Assembly: GCA_965195225.1 (NCBI GenBank)
Contig: CBDAFL010000182.1
Coordinates: 1-64,000 of the forward strand
Length of the DNA stretch: 64,000 nucleotides
Source: JAHIKV01 sp965195225
Lineage (GTDB): Bacteria; Planctomycetota; Planctomycetia; Pirellulales; Thermoguttaceae
Direction: 5' to 3'
Shown: positions 48,510 through 57,140 of the stretch, in pieces
Layout of the letters: every line of letters starts with the position of its first letter
Position numbering within the stretch: the stretch's first letter is position 1
Position numbers and translations under genes: made by a program
The notes under the pieces: model-generated
Told to the model about the DNA's origin: nothing
Seen by the model: the letters and a program-made list of their open reading frames with translations, nothing else
Database searches by the model: none

Positions 48510-50348
48510 ATGCCAAAAATACTCCGACTTATCACAATGCTTTGCGGAGGAATCTTTTTTTTCGCGTGGGCGACGCCGGCCGACGCCACGCAGGACTACC
48601 TCTTCGGCGTGCCGAAGATGCAAATGCTGGTGACGGTAAACACGGACGCCTCCGTGAAGATCGAATACGACATTACCTTCCGCAACAATATCACCGGCCA
48701 CGTTATCGACGTGGTGGACATCGGCACGCCGCACTCGGGCTACGATCTGAGCAACGTCCGGGCTTCGATCGGCGGACGTAAACTAAAAGACATCCGCGAT
48801 TCAACGTACGTCAAGGGCTTCGAGGTCCATTTGGGATATCTTGAAATCAAGCCGGGCGGCACCGGCACACTGCACGTCGAGTTCACCATGCCGGACATGG
48901 TCTATCAGGACACGACCCGCGAAGATTACGCCTCGCTGTGGATCACTCCCACCTGGTTTGGCGAGAAATACGTCCGCGGGCCGACGCATCTGCAAGTGGC
49001 GATCCAATTGCCCAAGAGCGTAAAACCGGACGAGGCGCTTCACCAGGGGCTGGAGTTTTCCAAGAAGGCGGCGACCGACCGCGGCGCGCGGGTCGGCTGG
49101 GATTTTCCCGGCGTAGAACTGACTGGTGAAAACATGGTCGAAGTTTCGTTTCCCAAACGCGACCTCCAGCGGGTAATCCCCCAGTCGTCCATCGACCTGT
49201 TGGTGAAATGGTTCAAGAAGTCGCCTGAGGCACGAGTGGTTTTAGGGCTGGTTTACCTGGCGCTGCTGGCCATCGTTTTCTTTCGTTTCAGCGGCGGCAC
49301 CGGCTTTTCCGTGTTCTTCATTCTGGCCGCCGGATCGGGATTTGTGTTTTACTACCGTCCGGGTATCCACCTGCTGGCAATGCCGATCATGGTCGTGCTG
49401 ATCGGGTTGAACGAGTGGCTGCTGGCCCGGCGAAAGTCGCACTACATGCCGCCGATCGCCGAGGTGGAAGGGGGCGGTATCAAGCGAGGGCTGACCGCGC
49501 CCGAGGCCGCCGTGCTCCTGGAATTGCCCATCGCAAAAGTCCTCTCCCTGGTCATCTTCGGAATGTTGAAGAAGGGCGTTCTCCGCCAAACGCTGGCCGA
49601 TCCGCTGACCGTCGAAGTGGACGAGGCCTTCCGATTGGATGATAAAACGCTCTCGGACAGCGAGCGGCAGCGGGGGAAAGCCTACGGGGCGGCGGCACTG
49701 AAACGCGGCATCGTCGTCCACCATTACGAACATTCCTTCCTCTTCCTGCTGCAAAGCAACCCCGACAAGCCGGTCCGCGAAATTCAATTCGGGATACCCA
49801 TGAAAATGCTCATCCAAAACGCGGCCAATCGCATGAAAGGGTTCGATCTGTCCGATACGCAGGACTACTATCGGGCGATTATCAGCCGAGCAACCGAGCA
49901 GGCCGCCGCAATCGGCGACATCCCGCAACGCGAAAAGACCATCGACCGCAACTTCGAGTGGATACTGATGGGCGAGAACTACGGGCCGGTGTTCGACTAT
50001 GGGCCGACCTATCGGCCGATTTGGTGGGGCCGCGGCGCGTCCTACTCGGCGCCCGCCGCGCCTTCGGCCGCGCCGAGCGCCGGCGGAGGAAGCACCTCGT
50101 TCGGCGACGTGGCCTCGAGTTTCTCCGGCTGGGCCGAAAACACGATGGGCAACATGGCGCAGGCCGTCTCGCCCGGCTCGCTCAACCTGCCGGACAGCAC
50201 CGGCGGCTTTTTGGACCTCAGCGGGGCCGACCACGTGACCGGTGAATTCTTTTCAGCTCTGGGACGATCCGGCGGCGGGGGCGGGGGCGGCGGATGCGCC
50301 TGCGCCGGTTGCGCCTGTGCCTGCGCCTGCGCCGGAGGAGGAAGGTAG
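48510..50348 (+). CDS. DUF2207-like membrane protein with a Gly/Cys/Ala tail
   Basis: 612 residues. Signal peptide (residues 1-27, ending PADATQD); an extracytoplasmic beta domain to about 235 (EYDITFRNNITGHVIDVVDIG, WITPTWFGEKYVRGP); three hydrophobic helices at about 245-307; then a cytoplasmic part with a winged-helix-like LTAPEAAVLLELPIAKVLSLVIFGMLKKGVL. The order matches DUF2207-type proteins. The last 25 residues are a run of eight Gly followed by CACAGCACACACAGGGR, with Cys596, 598, 601, 603, 605 and 607. The gene follows the radical SAM pair, so this tail is the obvious candidate for the substrate. Confidence 0.82.
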   Translation: MPKILRLITMLCGGIFFFAWATPADATQDYLFGVPKMQMLVTVNTDASVKIEYDITFRNNITGHVIDVVDIGTPHSGYDLSNVRASIGGRKLKDIRDSTYVKGFEVHLGYLEIKPGGTGTLHVEFTMPDMVYQDTTREDYASLWITPTWFGEKYVRGPTHLQVAIQLPKSVKPDEALHQGLEFSKKAATDRGARVGWDFPGVELTGENMVEVSFPKRDLQRVIPQSSIDLLVKWFKKSPEARVVLGLVYLALLAIVFFRFSGGTGFSVFFILAAGSGFVFYYRPGIHLLAMPIMVVLIGLNEWLLARRKSHYMPPIAEVEGGGIKRGLTAPEAAVLLELPIAKVLSLVIFGMLKKGVLRQTLADPLTVEVDEAFRLDDKTLSDSERQRGKAYGAAALKRGIVVHHYEHSFLFLLQSNPDKPVREIQFGIPMKMLIQNAANRMKGFDLSDTQDYYRAIISRATEQAAAIGDIPQREKTIDRNFEWILMGENYGPVFDYGPTYRPIWWGRGASYSAPAAPSAAPSAGGGSTSFGDVASSFSGWAENTMGNMAQAVSPGSLNLPDSTGGFLDLSGADHVTGEFFSALGRSGGGGGGGGCACAGCACACACAGGGR

Positions 50349-50362
50349 TCCAATTATAATAA

Positions 50363-50378
50363 CCGCTTGCGGTTTCGC
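50363..50378. repeat. CCGCTTGCGGTTTCGC repeat before the methyltransferase gene
   Basis: Second reversed copy of the GCGAAACCGCAAGCGG word in this cluster, three bases before the methyltransferase ATG. The radical SAM cluster carries one copy in each of its last two gaps. Confidence 0.7.
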
Positions 50379-50381
50379 GCG

Positions 50382-51110
50382 ATGAATCACGACCTCCCAT
50401 CCCGACGATTGCTCGAGGCACAAGCGGCGTGGCTGGCCCCGGCGCGGGCGCGCTTGCTCCGACGGGCAAATATCGCCCGACGCCGCCGGGTGCTAGATCT
50501 GGCCTGCGCCGGCGGAGTGGTCGCCGAGGAGTTGGTCCGCCGCTCGGGCGGCGAAGTCGTGGGGCTGGACCGCGACCAAAACGTACTGACCGACCGGCCG
50601 CGGCAATTCCAAGGCGCAACGGTCGTCCGCGGCGATGCGGAGCGGCTGCCGTTCGCCGAGGGCACGTTCGATCTGGTGTTCTGCCAGTTCGCGCTTATGT
50701 GGCTTGACGCGTCGGCCGCGGCGTTGGAAATCCGTCGCGTACTGGCGCCCGGCGGCGCGTTGGTCGCCATTGAACCGGACTACGGCGGAATGATCGAGCA
50801 GCCGCCGGAAATCGCCGTCGGCGAACTGTGGCGGGCGGCATTGGAACGTGCCGGGGCCGATCCTTGCGTGGGCCGCAAGTTGCCGGCCCTGCTGGCCGCG
50901 GCCGGTTTCGAGGTCCGCGTGGATCTGCTGGAATGCCTGGAACCGCCGTCACCCCTGAGATTCGATCTGCTGGGCGAACTGCCGCTTACCGAAGCGGAGA
51001 GTGCCACGTTGGATCGGGCACGGCGGGCCGACGCCTCGCTGGGCAAGGGGCCGCAAGTCGCTCACCTGCCGATGTTCCTCGTCACGGCCGAAGTTCCCAA
51101 CGGCCGGTGA
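50382..51110 (+). CDS. SAM-dependent methyltransferase, class I
   Basis: 242 residues. Rossmann motif I: RRVLDLACAGGVVAEELVRR; motif II acid: EVVGLDRDQ; motif III-IV: GDAERLPFAEGTFDLVFCQFALMWLD, then LAPGGALVAIEPDYGG. The rest forms the usual C-terminal half. The substrate is unknown. It lies 33 bases after the membrane protein gene on the same strand and so belongs to the radical SAM cluster by position; it could methylate the same target or a cofactor. Confidence 0.8.
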   Translation: MNHDLPSRRLLEAQAAWLAPARARLLRRANIARRRRVLDLACAGGVVAEELVRRSGGEVVGLDRDQNVLTDRPRQFQGATVVRGDAERLPFAEGTFDLVFCQFALMWLDASAAALEIRRVLAPGGALVAIEPDYGGMIEQPPEIAVGELWRAALERAGADPCVGRKLPALLAAAGFEVRVDLLECLEPPSPLRFDLLGELPLTEAESATLDRARRADASLGKGPQVAHLPMFLVTAEVPNGR

Positions 51111-51236
51111 GATCGCATCCCAAAAATTGTGCCAGCCCCTATTGACATATTTTTTCCAGGAGATATACATCATGTTGCTTTGCGCGGAAGTGTGTAACCT
51201 GAATTACATCTTTTCCCCAGGCAGGAGGGCGGCGCG

Positions 51237-52640
51237 ATGAATCGCATTCGATCTTTCTACATCGGAATCGGCGCGGTGATTTTGGCAACCGCGGCACTGT
51301 GCTTCGCCGCGGAACAAGAGAAACAGAAACCGCCGAGCAGTTACTCGCCGGTGGTGATGAGCGAGAGCTTTGCCGACACTGTCGCAAAAATGCGGGCCGC
51401 AAAGCCGGCCATCGAAGCGCGACATTCGGCATTGTTGCATGAACGGTACGATCTGAGCGACAGGCCCGCGGGAGGCGCGACCATGTCGCGCGGCAAGCCG
51501 ATGCAGGAGGGCATCCGGGCGAAACTGCCGCCCGGCGTGAACTCCTGGGAGGAGTTGGCCTCAATGACGCCCGAGGAAGTCCGAGAGAAGGGGCTCTGGC
51601 CGAAGGGTTTCTATCCGCTGCCGCACCCGAACCATCCGGAAGGCGGGATGGTCTTCCCGAAGCATCACATCGACAGGATGAAGCAGCAGGAAGGCCGCGA
51701 TCTGACCCGCTTCGATCTGGATTTCGACCTACCGGAACATTTATTGCCCGAGTATCCACCGCCGATATACCTGACGACCCGCTCCGACCTGGGCGACGTT
51801 TCGCAAGGCCAGATCATCGGACTGAGCAATTACTTCGCGCTGTTCAACGGCATTCTCAACCCCAAGCAGTTGGAAGGGCTGCGGCTGCTGGTCACGCCCT
51901 TCCCGCAACAGCAGTTCAACGCCACCGACGACCGCCGCTCGTTGAAGCCCCACCTGGGCGTGACCTGTTTCGACTGTCACGTCAACGGCCACAGCAACGG
52001 GACGACCCATTTGGTCGGCGACATCCGGCCGCAGCCGTTCCGCCACCGGCTGGATACTCCCTCGCTCCGCGGCGTGAACATCCAGCAGTTGTTCGGCTCG
52101 CAACGGGCGCTGAAGAGCATCGAGGACTTCACCGAGTTCGAGCAACGGGCGGCCTACTTCGACGGCGACCCGGTGATCGCCACCAAAAAGGGCGTCAACC
52201 TCCTCGAACGCGGCAGCCAGGTCCACTTCATGGCGGAGTTCCAGTCGATCCTGGACTTTCCGCCCGCGGTGAAGCTGAACGTCTACGGCGTACTGGACCC
52301 GAAGAAGGCGACCGAGTCGGAACTGCGCGGCCAAAAAGTCTTTTTCGGCAAGGGGAATTGCGCCGTCTGCCACCCCGCCCCCTATTACACCGACAACCTG
52401 ATGCACAACCTGCGGGCGGAGCGGTTTTTCAAGCCCGTTATGATCAACGGCCGGATGGCCTCGGCCGACGGTCCGATCAAGAGTTTCGTGCTCCGCGGCA
52501 TCAAGGATTCGCCCCCGTACCTGCACGACGGCCGGTTGCTGACCTTGGAAGATACCGTCGAGTTTTTCAACCTCCTGCTGGAGACGCAACTCACCGAGCA
52601 GGAAAAGAAAGACCTGACGGCCTTCATGCGGTGTTTATAG
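51237..52640 (+). CDS. Di-haem cytochrome c peroxidase-like protein
   Basis: 467 residues. Signal peptide (FYIGIGAVILATAALCFAAE). Two haem c motifs: CFDCH (Cys244, Cys247, His248) and CAVCH (Cys375, Cys378, His379). After the second come NGRMASADGPIKSFVLRGIKDSPPYLHDGRLLTLEDTVEFFN, the typical end of CCP/MauG-type proteins, in which SPPYLHDGR precedes the last helix. It acts in the periplasm, either reducing peroxide or in electron transfer or substrate oxidation. The N-terminal 200 residues are longer than in simple CCPs. Confidence 0.86.
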   Translation: MNRIRSFYIGIGAVILATAALCFAAEQEKQKPPSSYSPVVMSESFADTVAKMRAAKPAIEARHSALLHERYDLSDRPAGGATMSRGKPMQEGIRAKLPPGVNSWEELASMTPEEVREKGLWPKGFYPLPHPNHPEGGMVFPKHHIDRMKQQEGRDLTRFDLDFDLPEHLLPEYPPPIYLTTRSDLGDVSQGQIIGLSNYFALFNGILNPKQLEGLRLLVTPFPQQQFNATDDRRSLKPHLGVTCFDCHVNGHSNGTTHLVGDIRPQPFRHRLDTPSLRGVNIQQLFGSQRALKSIEDFTEFEQRAAYFDGDPVIATKKGVNLLERGSQVHFMAEFQSILDFPPAVKLNVYGVLDPKKATESELRGQKVFFGKGNCAVCHPAPYYTDNLMHNLRAERFFKPVMINGRMASADGPIKSFVLRGIKDSPPYLHDGRLLTLEDTVEFFNLLLETQLTEQEKKDLTAFMRCL

Positions 52641-52739
52641 CACACCCGCGGGCTACAACCTGACATAAGGCCGCTTGGCGGGGACCGCGAATCAAGACGC
52701 AGTCGCCGCCAAGCGGCTTTGTGTTGGATGTTGGAAAAT

Positions 52740-53855
52740 CTAGGGACCGCCTATTTCCCTCGCCGGTGCGTGCCGGAGGATTCGGTCGATGAACCGGTAG
52801 GCTTCCCGCCGTACCTCGGGCGGAAAGTCGTGTTTGCAGTCGGGATGGATGATTCGCAGCCGATCGGCGGCCCCGAACAGGGCGTAAACTTCGCGAACCT
52901 TCGGCTCCGCTTTCTTCACTCCGCGGACGTCGAAGTTGTCGTCGTGCAGCGGCGAGCTGGAAAAGAACGCCCGAGGGGCCAACGCCGCCGCCACCTCGTA
53001 GAAATCGAACGGCATGCGATCCGGGTCCAGCCCATACAGGTCGCGGATCCGAGGCATGTAGCGGTCCGGCGCCCAACCTTTGAGATTGCCGCCGTAATAG
53101 TGATGAAACGGCGTCCAGCCGCAACTGGCGACGATCACCTTTACGCGCTGGTCGAACGCGCCGAGGAACATCGCGTTGTGTCCGCCCAGCGAATGGCCGA
53201 TCGCGCCGATCCGCTCGGGATCGACTTCTTCGCGGGCTTGCAGCAGGTCCACGCCGCGAATATGGTTGAGAATCCCCTTCATCGTCCCCGAGGCGTATTT
53301 GCTCTTGCCGAAGTCGTAAGGGTAGTCGCCGAACGACGGATAATCGGGGGCCAACACGACGTAACCTCGCTGGGCCAGTTCCGTGGCGTAGCCCCGGTTT
53401 CGCGGCGCATTCTCCTCGACAGCCACCCCTTTCTTCCCTTGCGGCACCGTCGAGTGCAGGGCTATCAATGCCGGCACGCGCCGCCCGACCGGACGATCCT
53501 TGGGCAAGTACAACAAGGCCGGCACCCGGTCGTTTTCCTCCGCAAGATACGTGATCTCCAGCCGGACGAAACCATCTCCTTCGAGGCGGCCGATAATCTT
53601 CACGTCCAACGGTGGGAGTTTCGAGCGGTCGGGCAGCGGTCCCATCGCCGCTTCCATTCCGGCAATGATTTGCCGGCGTCTGATCGCCCAATCCTCCGCC
53701 GTGCGGACCGGCCGCTGCCACCCGTCGGGCGTCTGGTACTCCATCAGTTGCGAGTGATCCACCGCGCGTGGCGGTTCCGGATCCTCGGCATGAACTTGAC
53801 GACCGACAAACAACAATCCCAAAACGGCCAATGCCGGGAGAAAGTATGATCTCAT
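52740..53855 (-). CDS. Exported alpha/beta hydrolase, acetyl esterase-like
   Basis: 371 residues. The start at 53855 gives the signal peptide MRSYFLPALAVLGLLFVGRQVHAE; the longer upstream frame is made of repeat sequence. VPALLYLPKDRPVGRRVPALIALH leads into the fold; the nucleophile elbow is IGAIGHSLGGHNAMF, the acid is probably in ALFGAADRLRII, and His is in PDCKHDFPPEVRREAYRFID. Such dienelactone-hydrolase or acetyl-xylan-esterase-like proteins in planctomycetes take part in polysaccharide breakdown, though the substrate is not evident. Confidence 0.83.
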   Translation of the reverse strand: MRSYFLPALAVLGLLFVGRQVHAEDPEPPRAVDHSQLMEYQTPDGWQRPVRTAEDWAIRRRQIIAGMEAAMGPLPDRSKLPPLDVKIIGRLEGDGFVRLEITYLAEENDRVPALLYLPKDRPVGRRVPALIALHSTVPQGKKGVAVEENAPRNRGYATELAQRGYVVLAPDYPSFGDYPYDFGKSKYASGTMKGILNHIRGVDLLQAREEVDPERIGAIGHSLGGHNAMFLGAFDQRVKVIVASCGWTPFHHYYGGNLKGWAPDRYMPRIRDLYGLDPDRMPFDFYEVAAALAPRAFFSSSPLHDDNFDVRGVKKAEPKVREVYALFGAADRLRIIHPDCKHDFPPEVRREAYRFIDRILRHAPAREIGGP

Positions 53856-53892
53856 TAGTCGAGGAAAGTTGAAGGTAAGGGGACAGGAAAAG

Positions 53893-53923
53893 TTATTTCT
53901 TCGCCTTGATGGCGGCCTGGGCG
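53893..53923. repeat. Duplicated copy of the ppdK 3' end
   Basis: 31 bases that match 54047-54077 in 29 positions. Read on the minus strand both copies encode AQAAIKAKK and a TAA stop; the two differences are synonymous. Between the copies lies a palindromic repeat. Confidence 0.9.
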
Positions 53924-53926
53924 ATT

Positions 53927-54006
53927 GGGTGGCACGTCCCTGAGCGCAGCGAAGGGCGTGGCCCCGAGGAAACACGCCCTTCGCTGCGCTCAGGGACGTG
54001 CCACCC
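53927..54006. repeat. Palindromic repeat, GGGTGGCACG family, copy 3
   Basis: GGGTGGCACGTCCCTGAGCG is mirrored by CGCTCAGGGACGTGCCACCC. It lies between the end of ppdK and the duplicated copy of that end. Confidence 0.92.
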
Positions 54007-54046
54007 AGTTTCCAATTCGATCAAGCTATTCTTCTTTTGCAGTGCC

Positions 54047-56785
54047 TTACTTTTTCGCCTTGATGGCGGCCTGGGCGGCGGCCAGCCGGGCGATGGGTAC
54101 CCGATACGGGCTGCAACTGACGTAGTTCAAGCCCGTGCGGAAGCAGAACTCGACGCTCGACGGGTCGCCTCCCTGTTCGCCGCAGATGCCGATCTTCAGG
54201 TCGGGGCGAGTCGAGCGGCCCTTGCTCACGGCCATCTCAACCAACTGGCCCACGCCGTCCTGGTCGATCGTCTGGAACGGATCGGCCTCGAGCACGTTGT
54301 CATCGAGGTAATCGTTCATGAATCCGCCGACGTCGTCGCGGCTGAAACCGAAGCACATCTGCGTCAGGTCGTTGGTGCCGAAGGAGAAGAACTGGGCCGT
54401 CTTGGCCATCCGGTCGGCCAGCAGGCACGCGCGGGGAATCTCGATCATCGTGCCGTAGAGGCAATGGACCTCGACGCCCGTCTGCTGCTGGACCTCTTTC
54501 CGTACGCGGTCGAAAATCACCTTCGTAACGTCGAGTTCCCGCACGTCGCAGGTGACCGGGACCATCAGTTCCGGCTTTGGCGAGCGGCCGTCCTTTTTCA
54601 GTTCGGCGGCGGCCTCTAGGATCGCCCGGATTTGCATCTCGGTCACTTCCGGATATGTGATACCCAGCCGGACGCCGCGATGTCCCATCATGGGGTTGGT
54701 CTCATGCAGCACTTCGCCGCGTTTTTTGATCTGCGCGGGACTGATGCCCAATGCGGTGGCCAATTCCTGCCGGTTCTTCGGGTCTTGCGGGACGAACTCG
54801 TGCAGCGGCGGATCGAGCAGCCGGATGGTGACCGGCATGCCGTCCATCGCATCGAGCGTGGCCTTGATGTCGCGCTTGACGAATACGGACAGCTCGTCCA
54901 ACGCGGCCTTGCGCTCCTCGACAGTCTTGCTGAGGATCATCTTCCGCAGCATAAACAACGCCTCGTCCGAACCGGCTCCGTAGAACATGTGTTCGGTGCG
55001 GAACAGGCCGATTCCCTCGGCGCCGAACTGCCGGGCGACCCGCGCGTCCTCGGGCGTGTCGGCGTTTGTCCGCACGCCCAGGGTGCGGAACTTATCGGCC
55101 ATCTGCATGTAACCCTGGAACCGCGGGTTTTCGGTGGCGTCGATCATCGCCAGCGCGCCTTGATAGACGCAGCCCTTGGTGCCGTTGAGCGTCAGCAGAT
55201 CGCCTTCCTTGAGCTTCACGGCGCCGACGCTCATCCGCTTCGTTCCGGCTTCGATCTTGGCGTCGCCGGCGCCGACGATGCAGCACTTACCCCAGCCGCG
55301 GGCGACCAGCGCGGCGTGGCTGGTCATTCCACCGCGTGCGGTGAGGATAGCCTCGGCCGCGCGCATCCCCTCGACGTCCTCCGGGTTGGTCTCTTCGCGG
55401 ACGAGAATGACTTTCTCGCCTTTCTTTGCCCAGGCCACGGCGTCGGCCGAGGTGAAGACAATCTTGCCGCTCGCGCCGCCGGGACCGGCCGGCAGACCGT
55501 GGAGAAACGCCTCGGCGTTCTTCTCGGCCTCCTGGCTTATGATCGGGTGCAACAGCTCGTCCAACTGCGCCGGCTGTACCCGCATCACGGCGGTCTGCTC
55601 GTCGATCAATCCCTCTTCGAGCATGTCCATCGCCATGTTCAGGGCCGCCGTGCCGGTCCGCTTGCCGCCGCGGCACTGGAGCATGTAGAGCTTGCTCTCT
55701 TGGATCGTGAACTCGATGTCCTGCATGTCGCGGTAGTGATGCTCCAGATTGGAGCGGATTTCATCGAGTTGCCGGTAGAGGTCCGGCCATTCGGCCTGGA
55801 GCGACGACAGGTGTTGGTTCTGCGGGTTCTTCGTTTCTTCGTTCAATGGATTGGGGGTGCGGATGCCGGCCACCACGTCCTCGCCCTGGGCGTTGATCAG
55901 CCATTCGCCGTAGAACTTGTTCTCGCCGGTGGCGGGGTTGCGGGAGAAGGCCACGCCGGTGGCCGAGGTATCGCCCAGGTTGCCGAAGACCATGCTCTGC
56001 ACGTTGCAGGCGGTTCCCCACTCGGCGGGAATGCCCTCGATCTTCCGATAGGAGACGGCCCGACGCCCCTCCCAACTCTTGAACACCGCGCCGACGGCGC
56101 CCCAAAGTTGCTCGTCGGGATCGTCGGGGAACTCGCGGCCGAGAACCTCTTGGACCTTCTTTTTGAAGTTCGTGCAGAGCCGCTTCAGATCGGCGGCGGT
56201 CAGATCGGTGTCGAGAATCTCGCTTACTTTCTTGCCGAGATTTTTGGCCTTCGTCTTCTTGGCCCGGTTCATCAGGTGTTCGAGTTGCAGGCGGATGCCC
56301 TTCCCCTCGGCCGGTTCAATGTCCTCGGCCTTCTCCATCACCACGTCGGAGTACATCATGATCAGGCGGCGATAGGCGTCGTAGACGAACCGCTCGTTGC
56401 CGGTCTTTTTCACCAAACCGGGGATCGTCTTCGAGCACAGGCCCACGTTGAGTACGGTCTCCATCATGCCGGGCATCGAGGCCCGGGCGCCGCTGCGGCT
56501 ACTAAGCAGCAGAGGGTTCTGCGGGTCACCGTACTTCATCCCCATCGCCTCTTCGGTCTTTTGCAGGGCGGCGGCCACTTCGTCGCGGAGCGATTGTGGG
56601 AACTGACGCCCCTCGGCGAAGAAGGCAGTGCAGAACTCGGTGCTGATGGTGAAACCGGCGGGGACGGGCATACCCAATTTGGCCATTTCAGCCAGATTGG
56701 CTCCCTTGCCGCCCAGCGTGTTCTTCATCGTAGCGTTGCCTTCGGTCGTCTGCGGGCCGAAGAAGTAAACGAATTTCTGGGTCAT
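54047..56785 (-). CDS. ppdK: Pyruvate, phosphate dikinase
   Basis: 912 residues. Start 56785 with AAGGAAGG upstream. N-terminal ATP-grasp part: KNTLGGKGANLAEMAKLGMPVPAGFTIS; the central phosphohistidine domain carries GGMTSHAALVARGWGKCCIVG with its catalytic His; the C-terminal PEP/pyruvate barrel has GIGLFRTEHMF, GTNDLTQMCFGFSRDD and a final KIGICGEQGGDPSSVEF. It interconverts pyruvate, ATP and phosphate with PEP, AMP and pyrophosphate, and may serve glycolysis or gluconeogenesis. The last nine codons occur again downstream beyond a palindromic repeat. Confidence 0.96.
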   Translation of the reverse strand: MTQKFVYFFGPQTTEGNATMKNTLGGKGANLAEMAKLGMPVPAGFTISTEFCTAFFAEGRQFPQSLRDEVAAALQKTEEAMGMKYGDPQNPLLLSSRSGARASMPGMMETVLNVGLCSKTIPGLVKKTGNERFVYDAYRRLIMMYSDVVMEKAEDIEPAEGKGIRLQLEHLMNRAKKTKAKNLGKKVSEILDTDLTAADLKRLCTNFKKKVQEVLGREFPDDPDEQLWGAVGAVFKSWEGRRAVSYRKIEGIPAEWGTACNVQSMVFGNLGDTSATGVAFSRNPATGENKFYGEWLINAQGEDVVAGIRTPNPLNEETKNPQNQHLSSLQAEWPDLYRQLDEIRSNLEHHYRDMQDIEFTIQESKLYMLQCRGGKRTGTAALNMAMDMLEEGLIDEQTAVMRVQPAQLDELLHPIISQEAEKNAEAFLHGLPAGPGGASGKIVFTSADAVAWAKKGEKVILVREETNPEDVEGMRAAEAILTARGGMTSHAALVARGWGKCCIVGAGDAKIEAGTKRMSVGAVKLKEGDLLTLNGTKGCVYQGALAMIDATENPRFQGYMQMADKFRTLGVRTNADTPEDARVARQFGAEGIGLFRTEHMFYGAGSDEALFMLRKMILSKTVEERKAALDELSVFVKRDIKATLDAMDGMPVTIRLLDPPLHEFVPQDPKNRQELATALGISPAQIKKRGEVLHETNPMMGHRGVRLGITYPEVTEMQIRAILEAAAELKKDGRSPKPELMVPVTCDVRELDVTKVIFDRVRKEVQQQTGVEVHCLYGTMIEIPRACLLADRMAKTAQFFSFGTNDLTQMCFGFSRDDVGGFMNDYLDDNVLEADPFQTIDQDGVGQLVEMAVSKGRSTRPDLKIGICGEQGGDPSSVEFCFRTGLNYVSCSPYRVPIARLAAAQAAIKAKK

Positions 56786-57140
56786 GTCCGCCTTCCTTCG
56801 TGATGTGTCACAAAAAAATTGCTGATTCTGCTTGTTTTTATCTTGAAAACGACATTGAAACGAGCAAAAAAGTGTATCAGTCGGCTTGCGGAACGTCAAG
56901 GATCGACGTTTAGAGCGGTAAATGCCGGGAGCGAGAGGGGGCGTCGGCGGAACTGCCGTAGTCGTACCAGAGTAGATCGACCACGAAATCATAGTGTGAA
57001 CGGCGGGCCAAAAGGCCAGCGCCTGGCGGAGGTCTGCGGAGGACCGTGAGAAGCGGCGTCCTTGACCGAACTCGCCAATCCGTAACGGATACTTGGTTCA
57101 GAAGAACCCGTACAACCGTTACCGATAGCGAGGAGCAAAG

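Noticed and set aside
54632..56803. A 723-codon open frame opposite ppdK
   Set aside because: Antisense shadow of ppdK, with composition typical of reversed GC-rich codons.
56819..57049. 76-codon frame spanning the left end of the insertion sequence
   Set aside because: Its C-terminus is the IS end translated (VNGGPKGQRLAEVCGGP) and its beginning is the ppdK leader.
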